Positions 18,407-27,687 of a stretch of 64,000 nucleotides of DNA are shown here, piece by piece. The stretch comes from Arthrobacter sp. ov407. Its GTDB lineage: Bacteria > Actinomycetota > Actinomycetes > Actinomycetales > Micrococcaceae. The stretch spans positions 124,001 through 188,000 of the forward strand of contig NZ_FNGD01000003.1 of assembly GCF_900102895.1 (NCBI RefSeq), given 5' to 3'. Position 1 is the first letter of the stretch. Each line of letters begins with the position of its first letter. A program made the position numbers and the translations under genes. The notes beneath the pieces are model-generated. The model did no database searches. It saw only the letters and a list, made by a program, of their open reading frames with translations, and was not told the DNA's origin.

Positions 18407-18580
18407 GCGTCCATCATGCCGGTTCGAGTGCGGTTCCGCCGCACAGCGCCTGCCGGACCGCGCCTTCATCACCTGGCCTGCCTTATCGGGACCGCGACAC
18501 CGCACCCCGGTTCGCCGCTGTCCCGTCGCTGTGCTCGTTGCGCTCTTCAACTGTCCCCGCCGCCGGGGTAGGTTGTCCCC

Positions 18581-19606
18581 ATGGCCAAGGAAGAAGTCCA
18601 CCTCACTGTCAGCGGTCCGCACGGCGACCGGGAGATGCGGGTTTCGAGCCCAGCGAGGGTCGTCTGGCCCGGACTGGGGCTCACCAAGCTGGACCTGGCC
18701 CGGTACATGGTGGACGTCGGGGATGCCTTCCTGGCCGCGAACGGGGACCGGCCGGTGACGCTCCAGCGGTTCAAGGACACGGTGGACGGCGAGCAGTTCT
18801 TCTCCAAGAACCCGCCCAAAGGTGCGCCGGATTTCATCCGTTCGGTCGACGTCGTCTATCCCAGCGGACGCTCGCATCCCCAGCTGGTCATTGACGAAAT
18901 CGCCGCAGCGGTGTGGGCGGTGCAGATGAATACGGTGGTCTTCCACCCTTGGCCCTCCCGGGCCGGCAATCCGGACAATCCGGACGAGTTGCGGATCGAC
19001 CTCGACCCGCAGCCGGGTACCGGGTTCGCCGAGGCCGTTCCGGTCGCGCTGGAGCTACGCCGCTTACTCGCGGAGGCCGGGCTGGACGCCTTCATCAAAA
19101 CCTCAGGCAACCGGGGGCTCCATGTCTTTGCCCCGATCGAGCCGACCCGGGAGTTCCTTGATGTGAGGCACGCGGTCATCGCGGCGGCGCGCGAACTCGA
19201 GCGGCGCCTGCCCGACCAGGTAACCACCGCTTGGTGGAAGGAAGAACGCGGCGCCCGCATCTTTGCCGACTTCAACCAGGCGAACCGTGATCGTACGATA
19301 GCCGGGGCCTACAGCCCGCGCGCACTCGCAAATGCCACCGTGTCGTGCCCGATCCGCTGGGAGGAGCTCGAGTCCGCCGATCCGAATGCCTTCACTATCG
19401 TCACCGTGCCGGAACGGCTCAAAGCCACCGGCGATCCGTGGGAGGGCATGCATTCGGGCGGCTCGGGCACCGTCGATCTCCTCCTCGAATGGTGGGCCAG
19501 GGATATCGAGGCCGGGCTGGGAGAGCTGCCGTTCCCGCCGGACTTTCCGAAGATGCCCGGGGAACCACCGCGGGTGCAGCCCAGCCGGGCGCGCAACAGC
19601 GGCTGA
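18581..19606 (+). CDS. Stand-alone LigD-type polymerase/primase domain
   Basis: A 341-residue archaeo-eukaryotic primase-like protein, matching the polymerase domain of LigD used in non-homologous end joining. Visible features are the metal site RIDLDPQPG (about residue 137), KTSGNRGLHVFAPI, and the third carboxylate near ADFNQANRDRTI. Ligase and phosphoesterase domains are absent, and neither a ligase nor Ku is in this window. It could fill gaps or add nucleotides at breaks together with partners elsewhere. GGTAGG precedes the ATG. Confidence 0.9.
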   Translation: MAKEEVHLTVSGPHGDREMRVSSPARVVWPGLGLTKLDLARYMVDVGDAFLAANGDRPVTLQRFKDTVDGEQFFSKNPPKGAPDFIRSVDVVYPSGRSHPQLVIDEIAAAVWAVQMNTVVFHPWPSRAGNPDNPDELRIDLDPQPGTGFAEAVPVALELRRLLAEAGLDAFIKTSGNRGLHVFAPIEPTREFLDVRHAVIAAARELERRLPDQVTTAWWKEERGARIFADFNQANRDRTIAGAYSPRALANATVSCPIRWEELESADPNAFTIVTVPERLKATGDPWEGMHSGGSGTVDLLLEWWARDIEAGLGELPFPPDFPKMPGEPPRVQPSRARNSG

Positions 19607-19709
19607 TTGGGACTTTCAGCCCGGCAGGGCGGAGGATGTGCTGCAGCACCGTGTTCTGACACCGCCTCCCTCATCCCATCCGTGACCGCGCCCGCATCGA
19701 AGTACCGGC

Positions 19710-19847
19710 ATGAGTAAGTCGGAGAAGAAGAACCTGCGGTATTGCGATTACTACTGCTTCATGTCGCTGAAGGACTTCGCGGCCTGGGTGGACGCCGACG
19801 ACGACCGGGAACCCGCCATGTCGTACGCCGCGCCGCCTACCAGGTGA
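19710..19847 (+). CDS. Candidate small protein, 45 residues
   Basis: ATG to TGA encodes MSKSEKKNLRYCDYYCFMSLKD... with a YCDYYC pair of cysteines, a Trp-containing helix and a Ser/Tyr/Pro tail. Composition looks protein-like rather than random, but there is no clear ribosome site and I recognise no family. It sits in the 297-nt stretch between the LigD-like gene and the GerW gene, which otherwise shows nothing. Confidence 0.35.
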   Translation: MSKSEKKNLRYCDYYCFMSLKDFAAWVDADDDREPAMSYAAPPTR

Positions 19848-19903
19848 GTTCGAGTGATTTGCCCTGCACCGCTTGGGGAGTCCTTGGCCCTTGGGCCCCT
19901 GTG

Positions 19904-20251
19904 CTAGCCGTGCCTGCGGACCGTACGAAGAATGCCGCGGATTGAAACGCCGACGGCGCACACCAGAGGGGCGAGCGCCACAAGCACCACCACGGTGTTG
20001 GGCCGGAACGTCATGCGGCCCGACATGCCCTTGGCGTAGACACCCAGAGGCACCACGAGGCCGCCGCCGCCTCCTCCACTTCCGCCGTTGCCGGACGGGC
20101 CGTCGTCCGGGCTGCTGCCTCCGCCGAAGCCGAAAGACACCACCGCTACGGGGATGATCTCTTCTCCTGCGACGTTCACGGCAGGGCCGTACGCGCGGGA
20201 CACACCCACATTCTTGAACGTGTCCACGAGGGACGAGAAAGACTCAGACAT
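19904..20251 (-). CDS. GerW/YtfJ family protein
   Basis: A 115-residue protein starting MSESFSSLVDTFKNVGVSRAYG. The core AGEEIIPVAVVSFGFGGGS with a Gly-rich loop and VPLGVYAKG matches the YtfJ/GerW family, known for spore germination in Bacillus but widespread in non-sporulating Actinobacteria. A C-terminal hydrophobic segment (VVVLVALAPLVCAVGVSI) could be a membrane anchor. It is divergent from the cyclopropane synthase gene. Confidence 0.8.
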   Translation of the reverse strand: MSESFSSLVDTFKNVGVSRAYGPAVNVAGEEIIPVAVVSFGFGGGSSPDDGPSGNGGSGGGGGGLVVPLGVYAKGMSGRMTFRPNTVVVLVALAPLVCAVGVSIRGILRTVRRHG

Positions 20252-20432
20252 AGGACCCACCATAGGCAACCGCACCCGCAAGGGCCAGAGCCGTCCGCCC
20301 GCCGTCCGGTCACATGGGAAGCAATCGGGACTTTAGCTCTAGTTTCGAGACATGCCTTGCACTTAGATTTGTGCTGGCGGGGGCGCTGCCCACACCACCG
20401 GAGACGAAGGCACTGGAATCGAGGCACTGGAC

Positions 20433-21716
20433 ATGACGGCATCCACGAATGCGGCTTCACGGCTGGCCGACGCACTGGCGATCGTCCTTGGGACTGACGG
20501 GATCCCCCTGCGGCTACGGGCCTGGGACGGCACGGAAGCTGGCCCGGAAGACGCTCCGGTTGTTGTCTTCCGGTCCCGGCGGGCACTTCGCCGGATGCTG
20601 TTCTCGCCCGGGCAGCTCGGACTCAGCCGGGCCTACGTGGCTGGCGACATCGAGGCACCCGGCGACATTTTCGCCGCCTTCGCCGCCCTCAGCTCGGCCG
20701 GGAAATTCGCCGAGCCCGGACCGTTCCGGCCGCCGACACCTGGCGAAGTGTTTGCACTCCTCAAGACTGCCGTCCGGCTCGGCGCACTGGGACTACCTCC
20801 GGCGCCGCCGCCGGAGGAAGCCCGCGTGGGCCGCCACGGCAGACGTCACTCCAAGGGACGCGACGCCGCGGCCATCTCCCACCACTACGACGTCGGAAAC
20901 GACTTCTACGCGCTCGTCCTGGGCCCGTCCATGGTCTACTCCTGTGCGGTCTGGGAATCGGACGAAACCGGGCTTGATGCGGCCCAGGCGGCCAAGCTCG
21001 ATCTGGTCTGCCGCAAGCTGGGACTCAAGCCGGGCATGCGGGTACTGGATGTGGGATGCGGCTGGGGCAGCTTCGCCCTGCACGCGGCGGAGCACTTCGG
21101 AGCCGACGTCGTCGGGGTGACACTCTCGGTCGAACAGGCGGCCCTGGCCCGCAAACGGGCGGCGGACGCTGGACTGACGGACCGGGTGGACATCCGGGTG
21201 CAGGACTACCGCGACGTGGATGACGGGCCCTTTGATGCGATCAGTTCCATCGGCATGTCCGAGCACGTGGGTCGCGAGCAGATCCAGCACTATGCTTCCC
21301 AGCTGCACGGGCTGCTCCGGCCGGGAGGCCGGCTGCTCAACCACGCGATCTCGTGGAACGCCGGACCAACCCCGCCGGACCCGGACTCCTTCATTCCCCG
21401 CTATGTCTTCCCGGACGGCGAGATGCTCAGCCTCTCCGACATGGTCGCAGCGCTCGAATCGGCGCACCTGGAGGTCCTGGACGTTGAGGCGTTGAGGCGC
21501 CACTATGCCCTGACGCTCCGGGCATGGGTGCGGAACCTTGAAGAGCACTGGGACGAGGCCGTGCGCTTCGCCGGCGTGGGAAGAGCCCTGGTGTGGCGGC
21601 TCTACATGGCCGCGAGCGCCCTTGGCTTCGAGGCCGGCATCACGGGCGTGAACCAGATCCTGGTCCAGCGCCCCGGCGGCGGGGAACCCCCGTTGCGGCG
21701 CTCGGAGTGGTTGTGA
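20433..21716 (+). CDS. cfa: Cyclopropane-fatty-acyl-phospholipid synthase
   Basis: A 427-residue SAM-dependent enzyme that adds a methylene across the double bond of membrane phospholipid acyl chains. The methyltransferase core shows VLDVGCGWGSFALHAAEHFGADVVGVTLS (motif I region, about residues 205-232), and SHHYDVGNDFYALVLG precedes it as in CmaA/Cfa enzymes. The N-terminal 120 residues are the family lipid-binding domain. A 7-bp stem (GGCCGGG/CCCGGCC, 21717-21746) follows the stop. It probably helps membrane stress tolerance. Confidence 0.92.
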   Translation: MTASTNAASRLADALAIVLGTDGIPLRLRAWDGTEAGPEDAPVVVFRSRRALRRMLFSPGQLGLSRAYVAGDIEAPGDIFAAFAALSSAGKFAEPGPFRPPTPGEVFALLKTAVRLGALGLPPAPPPEEARVGRHGRRHSKGRDAAAISHHYDVGNDFYALVLGPSMVYSCAVWESDETGLDAAQAAKLDLVCRKLGLKPGMRVLDVGCGWGSFALHAAEHFGADVVGVTLSVEQAALARKRAADAGLTDRVDIRVQDYRDVDDGPFDAISSIGMSEHVGREQIQHYASQLHGLLRPGGRLLNHAISWNAGPTPPDPDSFIPRYVFPDGEMLSLSDMVAALESAHLEVLDVEALRRHYALTLRAWVRNLEEHWDEAVRFAGVGRALVWRLYMAASALGFEAGITGVNQILVQRPGGGEPPLRRSEWL

Positions 21717-21788
21717 GGCCGGGTCCCGGCAAATTGGGGCCCGGCCCAGAAGGCTGACCCGCGGACCCCGCGAGACTAGGCTGTCATC

Positions 21789-22826
21789 ATGAGCAATACC
21801 GAAGTTGCGCCTCAGGAAATCCTCTGCGAAACGGACGGGACATTCGCCGGCGTCGAGCTCCTAGCCCCGCGGCAAGTCCCGCTCGGTGGCCCGCGCGCGA
21901 TGGACGTGCGGCGCACTCTTCCGCAGCGCCAGCGGAGCCTCATCGGGGCGTGGTGCTTCCTGGACCACTATGGCCCCGACCGCGTCGGCGATTCCGGCGG
22001 CATGAAAGTCCCGCGCCACCCCCACACCGGGCTGCAGACCGTCAGTTGGCTGTTTACGGGGGAGATCGAACACCAGGATTCGGCCGGCTTCCACGCAGCC
22101 GTGCGGCCGGGTGAAGTCAATCTCATGACCGCCGGCCGCGGCATCAGCCACTCGGAATTTTCCACCCCCGACACAACTGTCCTGCACGGTGCACAGCTGT
22201 GGGTGGCGCTGCCGGACAGGGCGCGCCACATGGCACCCACGTTCGAGCACTATCGCCCGGAACCGGTCGTCGGAAGCGGCTGGACCATGCGGGTCTTCCT
22301 GGGCGCGCTCTCCGGGTCGGTCTCGCCCGTCGCCACCCACACGCCCCTGCTGGGCGCGGAGATCCTGCTTGGGGCAGGGGCGGAACTGACCCTCGAAACT
22401 GATCCGTCCTTTGAGCATGGCCTGCTGGTGGACTCAGGCAGCCTAGTCCTGGATGGACACGCCGTCCCGAAAGACCACCTCGCCTACGTTCCGGTCGGGC
22501 GCGGGTCCTTAGCCTTGGCCGCAGGCCCGGACGAGGCCCGGGTCCTGCTGATCGGCGGAGAGCCGCTGGGCGAACAGATCGTGATGTGGTGGAACTTCGT
22601 GGGACGCAGCCACGACGAGATTGTCGCCTACAGGGACCAGTGGCAGGCCGAAATCGGCGCGCATGACGGCGCTGAGGACGGTTCTGCGGACGGTTCCGAT
22701 ACCGGCCCGGCGCAGGTGGCGGCCGGGGGACGCGCGGACCTGCGCTTCGGCCCATTTCCGCCCGGGGGGCCTGCCGCCCTTCCGGCCCCGGCGCTGCCGA
22801 ATGCCCGCATCAGGCCACGCGGCTGA
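21789..22826 (+). CDS. Pirin family protein
   Basis: A 345-residue bicupin. The N-terminal pirin signature is present: PRHPHTGLQTVSWLFTGEIEHQDS with metal-ligand histidines, then MTAGRGISHSEFS. A second cupin half carries LLIGGEPLGEQIVMWWNFVGRS. Bacterial pirins may act as quercetinases or bind regulatory partners; the role here is unknown. The last 60 residues are a Gly/Ala/Pro-rich extension. It lies 72 nt downstream of cfa. Confidence 0.9.
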   Translation: MSNTEVAPQEILCETDGTFAGVELLAPRQVPLGGPRAMDVRRTLPQRQRSLIGAWCFLDHYGPDRVGDSGGMKVPRHPHTGLQTVSWLFTGEIEHQDSAGFHAAVRPGEVNLMTAGRGISHSEFSTPDTTVLHGAQLWVALPDRARHMAPTFEHYRPEPVVGSGWTMRVFLGALSGSVSPVATHTPLLGAEILLGAGAELTLETDPSFEHGLLVDSGSLVLDGHAVPKDHLAYVPVGRGSLALAAGPDEARVLLIGGEPLGEQIVMWWNFVGRSHDEIVAYRDQWQAEIGAHDGAEDGSADGSDTGPAQVAAGGRADLRFGPFPPGGPAALPAPALPNARIRPRG

Positions 22827-22939
22827 GCCGCTCAGTTGCGTCGCGCGGCGGAACCCGGCTCAGGCGACCACCACCCACCCTCAAGTCCAAGACCGCAAGC
22901 GGGCCCAACGCGCACCCAGGCGCCCCATCATAGGAGACC

Positions 22940-23290
22940 ATGTTGACCACGATCACCATCAGGAACAACCCGGAGCGCAGCCGTTTCGAAGTGCTCGACG
23001 CCGACACCGTGATCGGCCAGGCGGCATACGTGGACGACGTCGGGGCGGCCCAGCGGATTTTCTACCACACGGTGATCGACGAGGAATACGGCGGCAGGGG
23101 GCTGGCCGGGATGTTGGCCGCGCAGGCACTGGATGAGACTGTCGCCGCGGGCCTCATGATCGTTCCGGTGTGCCCGTACATCAAGAAGTACCTTGGAAGG
23201 CACCCCGGCTATGCGGCGAATGTGCTGGCACGCACTCCGGCTCACCTGGAGCTCGTGAGAGCCTCGCTGGCCCACAACGCCCCGCAGTGA
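22940..23290 (+). CDS. Small GNAT-type N-acetyltransferase (YjdJ-like)
   Basis: A 116-residue protein of the short Gcn5-related family (GCN5L1/YidJ type). DEEYGGRGLAGMLAAQALDE holds the acetyl-CoA pyrophosphate loop (R-G-x-G-x-L variant), followed by VPVCPYIKKYLGRHPGY, typical of this subgroup. The substrate is unknown. The ribosome site AGGAG is only 3 nt from the ATG, an unusually short spacing. It ends 13 nt from the convergent channel gene. Confidence 0.85.
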   Translation: MLTTITIRNNPERSRFEVLDADTVIGQAAYVDDVGAAQRIFYHTVIDEEYGGRGLAGMLAAQALDETVAAGLMIVPVCPYIKKYLGRHPGYAANVLARTPAHLELVRASLAHNAPQ

Positions 23291-23302
23291 TCGCCCTGGC
23301 GC

Positions 23303-23881
23303 TCAGGGATGGGAGATGAACCGCTCCACACGCCGGTCGGGGATGAGCCAGATCGCGGCAACCACCGTATAGGCAGCGATCCCCAAGAGCGGGTTCACAA
23401 GGCTGAGCCCCATGCCGGCGATGTAGAGCACTGGGGATCCCTTGCCCTTCCAGTCCTGCCCCATGGCCACATCCAGGGCGCCACCTCGTCCCTGCTGGCG
23501 GATCAGGGTCGATTTCAGGATGTAGTAGGCAATGGCGGCGAGCAGCAGGTTTAGCCCGTAGACCAGGACGGGGACCTCCGCCAGGCCCGTGTCATTTATC
23601 CACCGGGTCGTGAAGGGAATGAGGGACAGCCAGAACAGCAAGTGGAGGTTTGCCCAGAGAACACTACCGTTGATCCTCCCGGCCAGATGCAGCATGTGGT
23701 GGTGGTTGTTCCAGTAGATCCCGACATAGATGAAGCTCAGCAGGTAGCTGAGCAGCGTTGGAAGCTCGTGGAGCAGCGCCGGCCAGGTGGGTTCGGCGGG
23801 GACATGAAGCTCCAGCACCATGATGGTGATCACGATCGCAAGCACGCCGTCGCTGAAGGCCTCCAGTCGGTTCTTGTTCAT
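23303..23881 (-). CDS. TMEM175-family (DUF1211) potassium channel-like protein
   Basis: A 192-residue membrane protein. The N-terminus MNKNRLEAFSDGVLAIVITIMVLEL carries the RxxxFSDGV motif that begins the TMEM175 K+ channel repeat. About six membrane helices are visible and one repeat is present, as usual in bacteria, where four copies assemble. It is probably a leak K+ channel. This is the second K+ channel-like gene in the window. Confidence 0.9.
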   Translation of the reverse strand: MNKNRLEAFSDGVLAIVITIMVLELHVPAEPTWPALLHELPTLLSYLLSFIYVGIYWNNHHHMLHLAGRINGSVLWANLHLLFWLSLIPFTTRWINDTGLAEVPVLVYGLNLLLAAIAYYILKSTLIRQQGRGGALDVAMGQDWKGKGSPVLYIAGMGLSLVNPLLGIAAYTVVAAIWLIPDRRVERFISHP

Positions 23882-24051
23882 GGGCCGCCTTTGGTCGGGG
23901 CATCGTGGCCGATGCGGCGAGGGACTGCCGACGTCGTGTCGCGCGGTTCGTAGGAAACGCTACCGTCACGTCCAACTTTCGGCGAGAACCCCACGCCGGA
24001 CCGGGCCACTACGACGAGTCCGCCCACTAGGGTGTCGTCGTCAGAACAGGC

Positions 24052-24381
24052 TCAGCCTTCGGCCTCTGCTTCAAGTTCCGCCTCGGCCATTTCGAGGGCG
24101 AAGCCCAGTGCGCTGGCAAGGCTGCTGGCCGCCGCCACTATCCGGGGAGTCCCGACAATCGGCGCCACGGCGATGAGGACGCCCCGGACATCCTCCAGGG
24201 TGATGCCGACGTCCACTGCGGTACCCGCGTTGAACAGGTAGGAGGCGACCGGGGCGTCTACGGCAGCGAGGGCCGCGATCCGGGCCAGCATCAGTTCGCG
24301 AGGCTCAAGGGTGGAGCGCTCGAGCGACACGGCGGTGATGTCGGCGAGGGCGGCGAGGACGGGTGCTTCTTCTTCGGCCAT
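24052..24381 (-). CDS. Carboxymuconolactone-decarboxylase-like protein lacking CxxC
   Basis: A 109-residue helical protein. REL(M)LARIAALAAVDAPVASYLFNAG and ITLEDVRGVLIAVAPIVGTPRIVAAA match the AhpD/CMD fold. It has no cysteine at all, so it cannot use the CxxC peroxidase-type chemistry. It may be a decarboxylase-like or structural member. ATG 24381 has GGAG 9 nt upstream; ATG 24387 is an alternative. The C-terminus is Glu/Ala-rich. Confidence 0.8.
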   Translation of the reverse strand: MAEEEAPVLAALADITAVSLERSTLEPRELMLARIAALAAVDAPVASYLFNAGTAVDVGITLEDVRGVLIAVAPIVGTPRIVAAASSLASALGFALEMAEAELEAEAEG

Positions 24382-24580
24382 GGTCATGTCTCCATCTGGT
24401 TTCGGTGTTGTTTGCCGAGCGGGGCGGCGCGAGCGGGGAGCCCCACCCGTGTGCAACGTAACCCGGTGCGGGCCAGGAAGGCATCACCCGAACGGGATGA
24501 ACCGATCGTCAGGTTCGGACCCCGTAACCGACCGGCCTTGAGTGTGCGGCGGCGGGGTTCGGCAAGACATCACCAACGCG

Positions 24581-24609
24581 TTGACGAGGGGCCGCTTGGG
24601 GGCCACAAT
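24581..24609 (+). promoter_or_regulatory. Candidate promoter of the DUF2252 gene
   Basis: TTGACG and CACAAT are separated by 17 nt, about 100 bp before the DUF2252 start. The -35 matches the consensus at five of six positions and the -10 at four. It lies in the 329-nt divergent stretch 24382-24710, which otherwise shows no gene. Confidence 0.4.
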
Positions 24610-24710
24610 CGCATTAGCTCGACCCAAGGCGCGTCAGCGCGCTCAGCCGGGACTGACCCAGGCAAATAGTGCCGGTGGCGGTTCCTGACGTCAAAGGGAG
24701 GTCGCCGAGC

Positions 24711-26147
24711 ATGGCCGAGAAGAAAGTCAAACATCCAAGCGTCGAGGAACGTGCTGCGAAGGGCAAGCAGTACCGGGAGAAGACGCCCGTCTCCAGCCAC
24801 ACGGACTGGGTGCCCGCGCCCGACCGCCCGGATCCGGTCGCGCTGCTCGAGGAACAGAACCTCACCCGCGAACAAGACCTCGTGCCGGTGCGCCACGGCC
24901 GGATGCTGGTCTCGCCGTTCACGTTTTACCGGGGCGCGGCCAAGGTCATGGCCGCCGACCTGAAGGACACGCCGCGCGGCGGCCTGCGCGTCCAGCTCTG
25001 CGGGGACGCCCATCTGTCCAACTTCGGCGTGTTCGCCTCGCCGGAGCGAACCTTGCTGTTCGACCTGAACGACTTCGACGAGACACTTCCGGGGCCGTTT
25101 GAGTATGACGTCAAGCGGATGGCCGCGAGTTTCACGATCGCGGCGCGGAACAACGCGTACACCAAGGAAGAGACGCATGATGTCACCCTCGCCGCCGTGC
25201 GGGCGTACCGGGAGGCGATGGCAGAGTTCGCGCAGATGGGCACCCTGGACATCTGGTATGCCCGTCTGTCCGAGGAACAGCTAATGGAAACCCTCGAGTT
25301 GGCCGTCGCAACTCAAAAGGGCAAGGCCCTCAAGAAGGCAGCCCAGGGGATGGAAAAGGTGGCGAAACAGAACGTCGCCAAGGCCCACACCCGCGACAGC
25401 CTACAGGCACTCTCCAAGCTCGCCGAGCGGGTGGACGGGGAGTACCGGATCGTCAGCCAGCCGCCGATCGTCATTCCCGCACGGGAGCTGGGTGAATCAT
25501 TCGGCATGTCTGCCGATGAGATTCAGCGCGCGGTTCGTGAGCAGCTCCGTTCCTACCGGGCGACGCTGCCAGATGACCGACGTATCTTGCTGGAGCGCTT
25601 CGAAGTCATCGACGTCGCCCGCAAGGTCGTGGGCGTCGGCAGTGTCGGCACGCGCGCGTTCATCGCCTTGCTCCAGGGCCGGGATGAGCAGGATCCGCTG
25701 TTCCTGCAGGTCAAGGAGGCGACGAGGTCGGTGCTCGAGGACCACTTGCCGAAGAGCAAGTTCAAGCAGCCGGGCGAGCGCGTGGTGCAGGGCCAGCGGA
25801 TGATGCAGGCCGCGAGTGACATCTTCCTGGGGTGGACCAAGGGCGTGCAGGACAACCGATACCTGTATTGGCGCCAACTGCGTGACATGAAGGGCTCAGC
25901 CATTGTGGAAGGCATGAAACCGCTTGGCATGAATTTGTATGCCAACGCATGCGGATGGACGCTCGCCCGTGCCCACGCCCGGTCGGGCGACCCCATCGCG
26001 ATTGCCGCCTATCTCGGCAAGAGCGACAAGTTCGAGCGCTCTATCACCGATTTTTCCGAGCGCTACGCGGACCAGAACGAGAAGGACTACGAGGCCTTCG
26101 CCGACGCGGTCCGATCCGGCCGCCTGGAAGCAGTCGAGGGCCTCTGA
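24711..26147 (+). CDS. DUF2252 family protein
   Basis: A 478-residue soluble protein of the DUF2252 family, distantly kinase-like (aminoglycoside phosphotransferase fold). Visible motifs are MLVSPFTFYRGAA, LCGDAHLSNFGVFASPE (catalytic-loop-like, about residue 100) and FDLNDFDETLPGPFEYDVKR (metal-binding-like). The start follows GGGAGG by 9 nt; an earlier ATG at 24669 adds an unlikely leader. It is followed after 28 nt by the FAD/Rieske oxidoreductase, probably in one operon. Function is unknown. Confidence 0.88.
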   Translation: MAEKKVKHPSVEERAAKGKQYREKTPVSSHTDWVPAPDRPDPVALLEEQNLTREQDLVPVRHGRMLVSPFTFYRGAAKVMAADLKDTPRGGLRVQLCGDAHLSNFGVFASPERTLLFDLNDFDETLPGPFEYDVKRMAASFTIAARNNAYTKEETHDVTLAAVRAYREAMAEFAQMGTLDIWYARLSEEQLMETLELAVATQKGKALKKAAQGMEKVAKQNVAKAHTRDSLQALSKLAERVDGEYRIVSQPPIVIPARELGESFGMSADEIQRAVREQLRSYRATLPDDRRILLERFEVIDVARKVVGVGSVGTRAFIALLQGRDEQDPLFLQVKEATRSVLEDHLPKSKFKQPGERVVQGQRMMQAASDIFLGWTKGVQDNRYLYWRQLRDMKGSAIVEGMKPLGMNLYANACGWTLARAHARSGDPIAIAAYLGKSDKFERSITDFSERYADQNEKDYEAFADAVRSGRLEAVEGL

Positions 26148-26175
26148 GTCCGGATGCTCATCGGAAGGCTGCGCC

Positions 26176-27687
26176 GTGGGTGAGCGGCTCGCAGGGAGAC
26201 AGGTTTCGCTCTGGGTCGCCACAGCCGGAGTAACCACGTATCCCTCCCTGGACTCGGATCTTGAGGTCGACGTGGCCGTGGTTGGGGGAGGGCTCGCCGG
26301 CCTGACTGCGGCACTGGCCCTTAAACGTGCCGGTCAAACCGTCGCGGTCCTGGAAGCCGCGCGGATTGGCACCGGTGTCACGGGGCACACCACCGGCAAG
26401 GTCACGTCCCTGCACCGGCTCGTCTACACCGAACTTGCGGACCGGCACGGACCGGACGTCGCCGGGAGGTACGGGCAGGCCAACCAGGCCGCCATCGAGC
26501 ACATTGCGCGCATCGTTGCGGAGGAAGGGATCGACTGCGACTTTCGCAGGGTGTCGAACTACACCTACGCAGAATCCGACGACGCCCTCGCCAGGGTCCG
26601 CGACGAGGCGGGCCTGGCCGCCCGGCTCGGCCTTCCTGCGGCCTTTACCTCCGACGTGCCGCTGCCCTTCGCTGTCCGGGGCGCAGTCCGGCTCGACGGC
26701 CAGGCGCAGCTTCACGCGGTGAAGTACCTCCAGGGCCTCGCCCGCGCGGTGGACGGGGCCGGAAGCCACGTGCTGGAGGACTCGCGCGTCACCTCGGTCC
26801 GCGATGGTGTGCCCGGCGTCGTCGAGACCGGGCACGGCACGGTCCGGGCTCGCGAGGTAATCGTTGCCACCAACGTCCCGGTTGGCGACGCCGGTCTGTT
26901 TGCTGAGCGCTGCTACCTGCACCGCTCCTACCTCGTTGCGTGCCCGGCACCTGCTGCGCCCCTGAACGGGACGTTCATCAGCGTGGACGAGCCGATGCGC
27001 TCCATCCTGGCTATCGACGTCGACGGCTCCCGATACGTTCTCACCGGCGGCGAGGGCCACCGGGCCACCGAGACCGCCGATGCTGCCGCCCGGTACCGCC
27101 GCCTCGCGGCATTCTCCCGTGAGCGCCTCGGCACCGGGGAGGCCAGCTTCCGCTGGTCCACGCAGGACACCATGCCCGTCGACGGGTTGCCCTATGCCGG
27201 GACGTTGACCCCGACGGCGGCACACCTCCATGTGATCACCGGGCTGCGCAAATGGGGCCTGACCAATGGCACCGCCGCGGCGCTGATCCTGGCCGACACG
27301 CTATCGGGGCGGCACAACCCTTGGGCGGCGGTATTCGACACCAACCGCAAGCACACTTCTTCGACCGGCCAGGCCGGCGGGAAACGCCCTCAACTGGACC
27401 AAGCAGCACAACTCCCGCAGCCAGAACAGCCGACCGTCGCCGGGCTGCGTCCCGGCGACGGCGCCGTCGTGGAGATCGACGGCGAAATGACCGCCGTCTA
27501 TGCCGACCCTGCCGGGGACCTCCTCGCCGTCTCGGCCATCTGCACGCATCTGGGCTGCACTGTTGCGTTCAACGCGGACGACTCGACGTGGGACTGCCCT
27601 TGCCACGGCTCGCGGTTTGCCGCGGACGGTGCGGTCATCCAAGGCCCGGCGGCCGAGAACCTGGCGCCAAGACCCGCACCGCGTTAG
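26176..27687 (+). CDS. FAD-dependent oxidoreductase with C-terminal Rieske domain
   Basis: A 503-residue fusion. The N-terminal DAO fold has the dinucleotide motif VAVVGGGLAGLTAALALKRAG (about residue 32). The C-terminal Rieske [2Fe-2S] domain shows CTHLGC and CPCHGS ligands (about residues 456 and 475). Similar DAO-Rieske proteins are widespread with unknown substrates; the FAD domain resembles glycine or gamma-glutamylputrescine oxidases. The GTG start is chosen because GGAAGG lies 7 nt upstream. Its end overlaps the convergent phosphotransferase gene by 4 nt. Confidence 0.9.
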   Translation: MGERLAGRQVSLWVATAGVTTYPSLDSDLEVDVAVVGGGLAGLTAALALKRAGQTVAVLEAARIGTGVTGHTTGKVTSLHRLVYTELADRHGPDVAGRYGQANQAAIEHIARIVAEEGIDCDFRRVSNYTYAESDDALARVRDEAGLAARLGLPAAFTSDVPLPFAVRGAVRLDGQAQLHAVKYLQGLARAVDGAGSHVLEDSRVTSVRDGVPGVVETGHGTVRAREVIVATNVPVGDAGLFAERCYLHRSYLVACPAPAAPLNGTFISVDEPMRSILAIDVDGSRYVLTGGEGHRATETADAAARYRRLAAFSRERLGTGEASFRWSTQDTMPVDGLPYAGTLTPTAAHLHVITGLRKWGLTNGTAAALILADTLSGRHNPWAAVFDTNRKHTSSTGQAGGKRPQLDQAAQLPQPEQPTVAGLRPGDGAVVEIDGEMTAVYADPAGDLLAVSAICTHLGCTVAFNADDSTWDCPCHGSRFAADGAVIQGPAAENLAPRPAPR

